From: Planctomycetales bacterium
Lineage (GTDB): Bacteria > 4484-113
Direction of reading: 5' to 3'
Assembly: GCA_030606285.1 (NCBI GenBank)
Contig: JAUWGS010000002.1
Location: 61,612 to 125,611 of the forward strand
DNA length: 64,000 bases
Shown here: piece after piece, positions 14,393 through 22,308 of the stretch
Position numbering within the stretch: position 1 is the stretch's first letter
How the letters are laid out: the number at the start of each line of letters is the position of its first letter
Position numbers and translations under genes: made by a program
The notes under the pieces: model-generated
What the model was told of the DNA's origin: nothing
The model's input: only the letters and a program-made list of their open reading frames with translations
Databases searched by the model: none

Positions 14393-17300
14393 CTTCTTGT
14401 AGGGGCGATTCACGAATCGCCCTTCCTCACCGCTTTCCGCAAATATGTAGCCGCCATCAACGAAGCGCTACGCGGGGGACCAACAACCGAGCTCACTCAT
14501 CGCCGCGCGCTACAAGACTTGCTGGAAGCTCTAGGCAAAGGCGTCAGTACCACTAATGAGCCTGGCCGCATCGAGGATTCATCCCCGGATGTTCTTGTCA
14601 GAAAAGGCGAGGCGATTGTCGGCTACGTTGAGACGAAGAACATCGGCGTTGACCTTGCGAAGTGGCCGCGCAGCAAACAAGGCAAAAAGTACCTCGCTAC
14701 GTTCGATAATCTCCTCCTCACTGACTACGTAAACTTTCAGTGGTTCGTAGAGGTTAAGTCGCGCGATGATCAATCTCTAGGCCGTATTAAGGATGGCAAG
14801 ATGGCGACTACATCCGATGGCCTTGAGCTAGTCCTGCAGGTAATATCCGACTTCCTTTCACACAAGCCAGAGCTTATTGCGCGAGCTGACGACCTAGCTA
14901 GAAAGCTAGCGACAAAGGCTCAAAGGCTAAGAGATCTAGTAGCTCATGAGATGACCATAGAGAAGGACTCCGGATTCCTTCACCGTCAACTGCGTGCCCT
15001 TAGAAGGATGTTAATTCCGAAGTTAAAGGACGATGAGTTCGCAGATCTCTACGCCCAAACTCTTACATACGGTATCTTTGCCTCGCGAGTTGAGCATAGC
15101 AGGACTCCTACAGAAAGGTTCAGATTCTCTATAGCTCAGGAATTTCTACCCCGCGCTAATCCCTTCCTTAGAGAGATGTTCCACTTAGGAGCTTTCAGGC
15201 TGCACGATATTGAGGAAGTAGCGTGGATCATTGACGACATTGCACAGCTTCTTGCTTTTACCGATATCTCAGAGATCATCAAGGATTTCGGGAAGCGGAT
15301 GAGGCGTGAGGACCCAATCGTTGACCTGTACGAAACTTTTCTGAAGCACTACAACCCAAAGGAGAAGAAGCGAAGAGGAGTATATTTCACGCCAGAGCCG
15401 GTTGTTTCTTATATAGTCCGCTCAATAGATGAGCTGCTGAAAGAGCGCTTCAATAAGACGAACGGACTTGCGGACCCCAGCGTGTTAATTCTCGATCCAG
15501 CTGTAGGAACTGGAACCTTCTTATATCATACAGTGAAGTTAATAAGAGAGCACGTAGAGAAGAAAATGGGGCGGGCGGCATGGCAACCATACGTCAGGAA
15601 ACACCTAATCCCACGACTATTTGGCTTTGAGCTCATGATGGCGCCATACGTAATAAGCCACATCAAACTTGGCCTTCAGCTTGCTGAGAGCGGTTATCAA
15701 TTCGGGAAAGGTGAAAGGTTAAGGATCTACTTAACAGATACCCTTAAGGACATACCGACCGGTGAAACTACCGAGGAGATTGGCTTTGCTGAGTACATCG
15801 CGAGAGAGGGGGATTCAGCTAAAGAGGTAAAACGCGAGAATCCTATAGTCGTGATTATGGGCAATCCGCCTTATTCTCGATTCGCCAGAGTAGAAAGTGA
15901 GGAGATGGAGGCTCTACTACGGCTATACAAGGATAGTCTTAAAGGCGAAAGGAATATACAGCCCTTAGCGAATTCATATGTCCAATTCATGAGATTCGCG
16001 CACGATAGAGTGTGTCGAACCCGCTACGGAATTGTCGGAATGATCACGGATAATTCATACATTTGGAGCCTGATACACCGAAGCATGCGGAGCTCTCTAA
16101 TGAAGGATTTTGATGACATCTACGTTCTGAATCTCCATGGAGGAGCAGACGAAGTATCGCCGTCAGGAGTAACTGATGAGAATGTCTTTGACATAAGGGA
16201 GGCAGTCGGAATCACTATACTGTCTCGGCATCTTGAGCATGAACCGGCCCAAACCGTCTCTTACAAAGACCTCTGGGGCACACGCCAAGAAAAGGAGAAG
16301 TTCCTCGCGGATCCGTACATCACAGCTGGATCAGTAGATCACGTGTGCGTCTCACCTACTACGCCTTCTTGGTTTTTCACTCCAAAGGACTTCTCTCGTG
16401 AACCTGAGTACCACAATGGGGTGCGAGTTAGTGACTTATTCGGCGTGAGTGGCTCGGGCGTAAAGACGCATCGCGATCATTTCGTTATTGACTTCAACCT
16501 GGAGACACTAGTCGAGCGTATGGCCATTTACAGGAACTTAGATAAGACCGACGAGGATATACGACGTTTGTTCGAGTTGAGAGATACAAGAGACTGGAAA
16601 ATGTCCGGTGAACCAAAGGGAAAGACAGGAAGGCGTAGAGCTTATGCTAACAGGTCTGACTGGAAACGCTACATTAGGCCCATTCTCTACAGACCATTTG
16701 ATAAGCGCTTTATTGCCTATAGTGACGAGATCGTAGAGCTGCCAAGAAGGGATGTGATGCGCCACATGTTAGCACCAGAGGTGACATCTGCACATGATCG
16801 CCCTGCTTCAATATCTGATGCGTGGAAGTTTAAAAGCGCGCCGAATGTAGCCCTCGTATGTAACCGCACCACTGCGTTAGATATTCCGTTTACACACGTA
16901 ACTGTGTCTGACACCATTGTCGATGTTAGGGCGCTACCTGACCTGAAAGGTGCGCCGTTTGCATTCCCTCTTTACGTACGCTCTAAAGATGTAGACGGGA
17001 ATCAGGAACTAAAGTCAAACTTCAAGAATACGTTTATTCAGAGATTCGAGAAGAAGCTCAATGTGTATAAGACCGACGAGGAAGGACGCCATCGTCAAAC
17101 TCTGGAACCACGTGCAGTATTCGGCTATATCTATGCCATCCTGCATTCACTGATTTATCGCGATCTGTATGCAGATTTCCTAAAGACTGATTTTCCATGG
17201 ATTCCACTAACGTGCAGCCTAGGATTATTTACTAAGCTCGCGAAACTCGGCGACGAACTAGTACAGCTTCATCTTCTTAAGCACGAAATGCTCGATGAAC

Positions 17301-17602
17301 CTGGAGCTAGAATTCAGGGGTCAGGTGATCGCGTTATCCGAAAGGTGAATTGGCATGAAGTGAGCAAGCGCGTTTACATTAACGAGACCCAGTACTTCGA
17401 AGGCGTTAAACAAAGGCAATGGGATTTTCGAATCGGAGCTCATCGTGTGCTCCATGAGTGGCTCAATCATCGCAAGAGAGCTAACCGCAAGCTAAGCTAC
17501 GATGAGATTGAAACCTACTGCAAGATTGTCACCGCTATCGATGAGACTATCCGCCTGATGGCTGAGATCGACCGGGCCATCCCCAAATGGCCAATTGAAT
17601 AG
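14381..17602 (+). CDS. Single-chain restriction endonuclease-methyltransferase (type IIG/ISP-like, no helicase)
   Basis: 1073 residues. An N-terminal PD-(D/E)xK nuclease is suggested by PD (69-70) and ETK (84-86, GYVETKNIG). The gamma-type N6-adenine methyltransferase has motif I LDPAVGTGTF (371-380) and motif IV NPPY (495-498). The rest (~640-1070) probably holds target recognition. There are no Walker motifs, so the helicase of true type ISP enzymes is missing. The only usable start, GTG 14381, lies inside a palindromic repeat, and the first ~16 residues are translated repeat. Codon use (many AGA/AGG) and lower GC than neighbours indicate transfer. It defends against foreign DNA. A DUF3800 gene follows after five bases. 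Confidence 0.85.
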   Translation: MPRRLLVGAIHESPFLTAFRKYVAAINEALRGGPTTELTHRRALQDLLEALGKGVSTTNEPGRIEDSSPDVLVRKGEAIVGYVETKNIGVDLAKWPRSKQGKKYLATFDNLLLTDYVNFQWFVEVKSRDDQSLGRIKDGKMATTSDGLELVLQVISDFLSHKPELIARADDLARKLATKAQRLRDLVAHEMTIEKDSGFLHRQLRALRRMLIPKLKDDEFADLYAQTLTYGIFASRVEHSRTPTERFRFSIAQEFLPRANPFLREMFHLGAFRLHDIEEVAWIIDDIAQLLAFTDISEIIKDFGKRMRREDPIVDLYETFLKHYNPKEKKRRGVYFTPEPVVSYIVRSIDELLKERFNKTNGLADPSVLILDPAVGTGTFLYHTVKLIREHVEKKMGRAAWQPYVRKHLIPRLFGFELMMAPYVISHIKLGLQLAESGYQFGKGERLRIYLTDTLKDIPTGETTEEIGFAEYIAREGDSAKEVKRENPIVVIMGNPPYSRFARVESEEMEALLRLYKDSLKGERNIQPLANSYVQFMRFAHDRVCRTRYGIVGMITDNSYIWSLIHRSMRSSLMKDFDDIYVLNLHGGADEVSPSGVTDENVFDIREAVGITILSRHLEHEPAQTVSYKDLWGTRQEKEKFLADPYITAGSVDHVCVSPTTPSWFFTPKDFSREPEYHNGVRVSDLFGVSGSGVKTHRDHFVIDFNLETLVERMAIYRNLDKTDEDIRRLFELRDTRDWKMSGEPKGKTGRRRAYANRSDWKRYIRPILYRPFDKRFIAYSDEIVELPRRDVMRHMLAPEVTSAHDRPASISDAWKFKSAPNVALVCNRTTALDIPFTHVTVSDTIVDVRALPDLKGAPFAFPLYVRSKDVDGNQELKSNFKNTFIQRFEKKLNVYKTDEEGRHRQTLEPRAVFGYIYAILHSLIYRDLYADFLKTDFPWIPLTCSLGLFTKLAKLGDELVQLHLLKHEMLDEPGARIQGSGDRVIRKVNWHEVSKRVYINETQYFEGVKQRQWDFRIGAHRVLHEWLNHRKRANRKLSYDEIETYCKIVTAIDETIRLMAEIDRAIPKWPIE
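14398..14422 (+). repeat. GGGCGATTC palindrome, coding copy
   Basis: TGTAGGGGCGATTCACGAATCGCCC: same architecture as 1155-1180 with a compensated base pair. It is translated as LVGAIHESP at the N-terminus of the next gene. Confidence 0.85.
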
Positions 17603-17607
17603 AACTT

Positions 17608-18234
17608 ATGCTTGTCTTCGTTGACGAAAGCGGTGACCCTGGACTCGAGGTAGAGCGAGGAGCTTCGAAGCTGTTCCACATTGGGATGGTCATCTTCACC
17701 GACAGAGATGAAGCTCTGATGTGTGATAAGAGAATCGACCAATTGAGAGAGGATCTAGGCCTATGTGCGGAATTCGAGTTCCACTTCAACAAGTTGAGGA
17801 AGGACTTGCGGGTCAAGTTCCTTGATGCAGTTGTGCCATATAACTGGTTCTATCTTGTGATTACAGTCAACAAGAAGAAGCTGTATAGCCAAGGTTTCAA
17901 GTTCGCGAAGTCCTTTTACAAGTACGCTGTGAAACTTGTCTTCCTCAATGCATCGCAGTACCTTCAAAGCGCAACGGTAGTGTTCGATGGCAGAGATTCG
18001 AGACGATTCCAGAGGCAACTGGCAACGTATCTCAGACAGCAGATTAACATTGGAGAGAGCCGGAAGATTGCCAAGGTCAAAGTACAGAAATCGCACCGGA
18101 ACAATCTACTTCAGCTCGCTGACATGGTTGTTGGCTCAATGGCTAGAGCGTACCGCAAGGAAAAGGAGGACCGCAAAGTGTACAGACGAATCATCGCTCA
18201 CCGTGAGCTACGCTCCCAGCTGTGGCCCAAATGA
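17608..18234 (+). CDS. DUF3800 family protein
   Basis: 208 residues with the DUF3800 hallmarks: FVDESGDPG at residues 4-12, a central VVFDGRDSRRFQ, and a C-terminal LLQLADMVVGSMARAY. The family has an RNase H-like fold with conserved acidic residues and is found near defence and mobile genes; its activity is not established. It starts five bases after the restriction-modification stop, so it is almost certainly co-transcribed and may assist or accompany that system. Codon use resembles the upstream gene. Confidence 0.85.
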   Translation: MLVFVDESGDPGLEVERGASKLFHIGMVIFTDRDEALMCDKRIDQLREDLGLCAEFEFHFNKLRKDLRVKFLDAVVPYNWFYLVITVNKKKLYSQGFKFAKSFYKYAVKLVFLNASQYLQSATVVFDGRDSRRFQRQLATYLRQQINIGESRKIAKVKVQKSHRNNLLQLADMVVGSMARAYRKEKEDRKVYRRIIAHRELRSQLWPK

Positions 18235-18501
18235 AAAGCGACCCGCGACCTCTCCCTCTAGGGGAATGCACACCATACGGTGACAGTTCGGTCAACGGGT
18301 CTATCCACTAGTATTATACCACGGTTCGCGGTAGTTCGCTTTAGCCTAGGCGACCGCAAACGACCAGCAGCAAGGAGAGCCGGTACTACGCTGCGCCTAG
18401 GAGAGACCTAGGAAGCACCTAGGTAAGCCAAGGCCGATAGCGACGATAAACGACCGTAAACGACCAGGTCCCCGCCCCGCCGCAGGCGCATAAACCCCTA
18501 C

Positions 18502-18531
18502 AAGAGCGGCGCTGGTCAGCACCGCGTACTC
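18502..18531 (-). repeat. 30-base dispersed repeat, copy 2 (inverted)
   Basis: AAGAGCGGCGCTGGTCAGC then ACCGCGTACTC; the exact reverse complement of 657-686. Confidence 0.85.
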
Positions 18532-18539
18532 AATATAAG

Positions 18540-18577
18540 AGAGTAGCCAGTAGCGCGTAGCGAGTAGCGAGGGAGGA
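18540..18577 (+). repeat. AGTAGCC/AGTAGCG tandem repeat, copy 2
   Basis: AGAGTAGCC-AGTAGCG-CGTAGCG-AGTAGCG-AGGGAGG; same unit and order as 14226-14260. Confidence 0.75.
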
Positions 18578-18718
18578 GAAGAAGGTGCGGCACAAGTCCC
18601 CGCCCCGCCACAGGCGGGCAAGCCTATCCCGCGAAGCGCGGGACTTCCGGCTGCGCCTTCAGCAGGGGGACCGCCAATAAACGCGGAGCGGGGCCGTCTG
18701 GATGCTACAATTAGCGTT

Positions 18719-21607
18719 GTGGGTAAGGGGGAAGCAGCCAGTACGTCCAGCGCACGCATTGCGTTCATCCTCTTCACGGACATTTTTCAGTCAACGCGAC
18801 TCTGGGAAAGGTTCCCGCAGGACTTTGGGGAAGCCCTGGAGCGGCACAACACTACCGTCGAGGAGACGGTGCTCTCGCACTCCGGCGAGATAATGAAAAA
18901 CCTCGGTGATGGATACATCGCCATTTTTAACACTGCCGACGAATGCGTGAGAAGCGGTGTGGAGATCCAGAAGAAGCTGCGCGCCGTTCACGCGCTACCG
19001 GACGGCTCGGATATGCTGGTGCGCGTTGTGGCACATTCGGGGCCGCTTCGCCGGTTGGCCGCAGGCAGGGGCTATTTCGGAGAGCCGCTCAATCGCGTGT
19101 CCCGGATATGCCAGGTGTGCCAGCCCGGGCAGTTGCTGGTTTCTCAAGCTGTGATGACGCTCATTCACCGGCTTCCCGAATCCACATATGTCAGCGACCT
19201 GGGCACCCATCACCTGCGAGATCTGGCTGAGCCGGAGCAGCTGTATCAGCTCGACCATCCGGACTTCGCCCTGCACGAGTTCCCGCCACTGCCGACTCTC
19301 AACTTCCGGCCCAACAACCTGGTCGCTCAGCCCAATGTTTTCATCGGACGCGAGCGTGAGCTTGCGGAGCTGAAAGGTATCGTAGCGCGGGACAAGCACC
19401 GGCTGGTGACCATCGTCGCGCCCGGCGGATACGGGAAGAGCCGTCTGGCAACACAGCTTTGCGCCAACCTGCTGGACAATTTCGAGAACGGCGTGTTTGA
19501 GGTGCTGCTGGCGCCGATTAGCGAGCATGAGCGAATTGTGAGCATGGCAGCGGGCGCGCTGGGCTTTCAGTTCCATGGGCGTGGGGAGCCCGGGCAACAG
19601 TTTCTGGACTACCTGCGCGAAAAGCAGATGCTCATTCTCTTCGACAACTTCGAGCATGTCGTGGAGGGAAGAGCCCTGCTACTGGAGATACTCAAGCGCG
19701 CACCTAAGGTCAGCATGCTTGTCACCTCGCGCGAGTCCCTGCGGTTGACGGGAGAGAAGACCTACTGGCTTGACCCGCTGCTCGTACACGACGACGGCAA
19801 GGCACTGGGAGATGAGCTTCCGGACGGGGTGGCTCTATTTGCTGAGAGAGCGTCGCTGGTGAAGCACGACTTCGAAATCACAGCAGAGAGCTTGACCTTG
19901 GTCCAGACCATCTGCGAGAAGCTGGACGGTGTGCCTTTGGCGATAGAGCTGGCAGCGGCGTGGTCGGACTTCTATCCGCTCCCGCAGATTCTGAAGTCAG
20001 TTGAACGCCAGCTTGACATAACCGCACGGACAGTGGATGTGCCCGAAAGGCACAGGAGCGTGAGGGCTTGCCTCGATCATTCGTACAAATTGCTTAATGA
20101 CGAGCAGGCTCAGGCTCTGCGAGCGCTGGCAGTCTTCGCCGGAAGCTTTTCCCTTGAAGCGGCAACGCAGGTCCTGGCAATGCCAGAGACGCCCGGGCTT
20201 CTCTCTGATCTCCATACGAAGTCCTGGGTGTACGCATGTCCCAGGGGAGGCGAAGCGAGGTTCTGTATGCGTGAGGCTCAGCGCGAATATGCCGATGAGC
20301 AACTGGCTGAGGACGAGAATCGAAACACGTACCTGGATCGTCATGCCGAGTATTTCGCGCAGTTCGTCGAGATGAAATGTGAGGAACTCGTTGGTCCGAG
20401 CCAGCTGGAAGCGGTCACGGCGATAAACACAGACCTGCCTAATGTATATGCTGCGGTCGAGTTCTCTATCGATGAAAGGTCCCTTAGGCTGCTTGCCTAT
20501 TTCTCGAAGCATCTTCGCTGCTACTTCGAGTATGTAAGTCGTTATATGCAGGGAGAGGAGTGCTATCTGAAGATGCAGGCTGTTTTGGAGCAGTTGTCTG
20601 ACGAGGATGAACTCAAGCGGGTAAGGATGTATATTCATCTTGGGCTGGGGATTTTCTTATGGAGACTGGGCAAGGCGAAAGAAGCGCAAGTTGAATTTTC
20701 ATCTACCAGAAAACTGGCCGAAGAGTTATTAGACGCAAGCGCGCTCGCCCAGTCTGTTTCGGCCATTGCTAATTTCAATATTCGCGGAGGGAAGTACACT
20801 GAAGCGGAAGAACTTCACAGAGAGGCGATAGAACTCTGGCACAAACACGGAGAAGTATCCGGGCTTTCGCATTCGTACAGTGGGCTTGGTGCTGCGCTTT
20901 TCTTTCAGGGACGACTCGATGAAGCTGAGGAGTGTTACCGGACGAGCCTTTCAATGGCCAGGGATTCAGGAGACCTCAGGGGAATTTCCCGTGCGCTGAA
21001 CAACCTGGGACTTCTGCTCTCTCGACGAGGTGGGCTAGATGAGGCTAACAGCTTGTTCCAAGAGAGCATCAAGATCTCAAGGCAGATTGGCGCAACGGAT
21101 ATCATATCTATCGCCCTAAACAACCTCGGTAACATCGCGCTGAATGAGAACGACCTGAAAAATGCACGGAAGTGGTATACGGAAAGCCTCAACTTTAGTC
21201 GCGAAATAGGACATCTCTATGAGGCAACAGGAGCGTTAAACAACCTTGGCGAGCTCTGCTGCAAGGAGGGCAAGCATGAGGAGGCTCGTGAATACATACT
21301 TCAAAGCCTGACGCTAGCGGAAGACCTTGCAGAACCCATAGTCCGTGTCGAAGCGGTCATCCAAGCGGCATTCCTGCTCAACTTCACGGGCGAGAAAGCC
21401 CGCGCGCACTCCCTGCTGAAGCACGCTCTACACGCAGCAGACTCGCTTGGCGTAGCGGTCAACCCGCATAGCCGGGAGGCAGCCAACGCCTTGCTCAGCG
21501 AAATGAGCAAAGACGAAACAACGCCGGTCACATTGCCGGAAGTCACACCGGCGTACCTGACCGAGATTGTCCGAGAGGCTTCTAGGTTTGTTCAGCCCCG
21601 CCGATAG
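18719..21607 (+). CDS. Class III nucleotide cyclase-NB-ARC ATPase-TPR signalling protein
   Basis: 962 residues. A class III adenylate/guanylate cyclase domain (~12-180) has the metal aspartates in FTDIFQST (D21) and LGDGYIAIF (D64) and the N125-R129 pair, so it may be active. An NB-ARC/AAA ATPase follows, with Walker A APGGYGKS (234-241), Walker B LILFDN (305-310) and GVPLAIELAAAW. About eight TPR repeats fill ~640-940 (ALNNLG appears four times). Proteins of this build are intracellular sensors; many end in a DNA-binding domain, but none is visible here. TACAAT ends seven bases before the GTG start, indicating a leaderless mRNA. What it senses is unknown. Confidence 0.88.
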   Translation: MGKGEAASTSSARIAFILFTDIFQSTRLWERFPQDFGEALERHNTTVEETVLSHSGEIMKNLGDGYIAIFNTADECVRSGVEIQKKLRAVHALPDGSDMLVRVVAHSGPLRRLAAGRGYFGEPLNRVSRICQVCQPGQLLVSQAVMTLIHRLPESTYVSDLGTHHLRDLAEPEQLYQLDHPDFALHEFPPLPTLNFRPNNLVAQPNVFIGRERELAELKGIVARDKHRLVTIVAPGGYGKSRLATQLCANLLDNFENGVFEVLLAPISEHERIVSMAAGALGFQFHGRGEPGQQFLDYLREKQMLILFDNFEHVVEGRALLLEILKRAPKVSMLVTSRESLRLTGEKTYWLDPLLVHDDGKALGDELPDGVALFAERASLVKHDFEITAESLTLVQTICEKLDGVPLAIELAAAWSDFYPLPQILKSVERQLDITARTVDVPERHRSVRACLDHSYKLLNDEQAQALRALAVFAGSFSLEAATQVLAMPETPGLLSDLHTKSWVYACPRGGEARFCMREAQREYADEQLAEDENRNTYLDRHAEYFAQFVEMKCEELVGPSQLEAVTAINTDLPNVYAAVEFSIDERSLRLLAYFSKHLRCYFEYVSRYMQGEECYLKMQAVLEQLSDEDELKRVRMYIHLGLGIFLWRLGKAKEAQVEFSSTRKLAEELLDASALAQSVSAIANFNIRGGKYTEAEELHREAIELWHKHGEVSGLSHSYSGLGAALFFQGRLDEAEECYRTSLSMARDSGDLRGISRALNNLGLLLSRRGGLDEANSLFQESIKISRQIGATDIISIALNNLGNIALNENDLKNARKWYTESLNFSREIGHLYEATGALNNLGELCCKEGKHEEAREYILQSLTLAEDLAEPIVRVEAVIQAAFLLNFTGEKARAHSLLKHALHAADSLGVAVNPHSREAANALLSEMSKDETTPVTLPEVTPAYLTEIVREASRFVQPRR

Positions 21608-21857
21608 GCGTAGGAACAGGGGCAGTGTAGTTCAGGACTATGCCCTCGTGCTGCAGTGGAGGTGGAAGTGGCTGAGAAGCTAGGTGTCCGCGCCAGTCCG
21701 CCTGCGCGGTGTTTTCATCGTTGTGAATGCCTCCCACCTCGCCATGACCAGGCTGTGTATCGTTTGTTTCTGTGTTTCTGATGAATTCACAAACCGCCTG
21801 GTATCCTCGCTTTACCGGATCAGGCTTAGGTCTGACAGGAATAGATTCACTTTCCAT
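21582..21857 (-). CDS. Small proline-rich hypothetical protein, convergent with the cyclase gene
   Basis: 91 residues: an N-terminal part (ESESIPVRPKPDPVKRGYQA), a hydrophilic middle, and a C-terminus rich in proline and small residues (QPLPPPLQHEGIVLNYTAPV). No family recognised and no signal peptide. Support for a real gene comes from the ribosome site: GGAGG nine bases before the ATG on the minus strand. Its 3' end overlaps the cyclase gene's 3' end by 26 bases. An inverted repeat CCTGGGA-AA-TCCCAGG lies 40-55 bases upstream (21897-21912) and could be an operator. Confidence 0.45.
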   Translation of the reverse strand: MESESIPVRPKPDPVKRGYQAVCEFIRNTETNDTQPGHGEVGGIHNDENTAQADWRGHLASQPLPPPLQHEGIVLNYTAPVPTPIGGAEQT

Positions 21858-22185
21858 ACCAGTAATCCTCCAGTTATTTCTTGATACTTATCGCTGATCC
21901 TGGGAAATCCCAGGAAGGTGCCGAGCCAATTGAACCTTGTCTGCCTGTAGGATGGGGACAGAGCTTGTGCTCCTTGTCTTGCGGGTATCGGAATAGACTG
22001 AGCTGCTGCCCCTCACGTTTTCGCGCCCCCCTTGCCTTCATCACCTAAGAACTCCTTAGGCGGTAACGACAACCACTTTAAGCATAGTGCAATAGCAGGG
22101 CTTCGTCAAACGGTCGAGCCGCACCACCAGCGAAGCGCAGTGCAAGCTCGCGGCAGCTTTCCACTACAAACGCAGGAAAGAGCTA
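21858..22185. other. Gene-free stretch upstream of tRNA-Arg(ACG)
   Basis: Holds the CCTGGGA-AA-TCCCAGG inverted repeat, a weakly preserved GTAGGATGGGGACAGAG element and CCTAAG-AACTC-CTTAGG (about 22045-22061). No protein gene is supported; a plus-strand frame here is only the tRNA read through in the wrong direction. Confidence 0.5.
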
Positions 22186-22259
22186 TACGCCCGGTAGGAT
22201 TCGAACCTACGACCTTTGGTTCCGTAGACCAATGCTCTAATCCGCTGAGCTACGGGCGC
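22186..22259 (-). tRNA. tRNA-Arg (anticodon ACG)
   Basis: Minus strand: acceptor GCGCCCG/CGGGCGT (first pair G-U), D arm GCTC...GAGC, anticodon stem TTGGT/ACCAA with loop CTACGGA (anticodon ACG), T arm GTAGG-TTCGAAT-CCTAC, discriminator A. Confidence 0.93.
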
Positions 22260-22308
22260 GTTGAGGAGTATGGTAAGGAGCGAAGCGGCTTATGTCAATT
22301 CAACGCTT

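Larger units (their letters stand above)
18235..18718. other. 484-base gene-free stretch with short repeats
   Basis: No gene supported. It contains four CCTAGG palindromes within 79 bases (18345, 18396, 18407, 18418), a 17-base word CGACCGYAAACGACCAG at 18351 and again exactly 100 bases on at 18451, the inverted 30-base repeat (18502-18531), the AGTAGC array (18540-18577), a CCCGCGAAGCGCGGG palindrome (about 18630-18644) and the TACAAT box (18706-18711) of the cyclase gene. Confidence 0.6.

Noticed and set aside
14381..17602. True type ISP restriction enzyme
   Set aside because: No helicase motifs (Walker A/B, DExx) occur between the nuclease and methyltransferase parts, so a helicase-free type IIG-like enzyme fits better.
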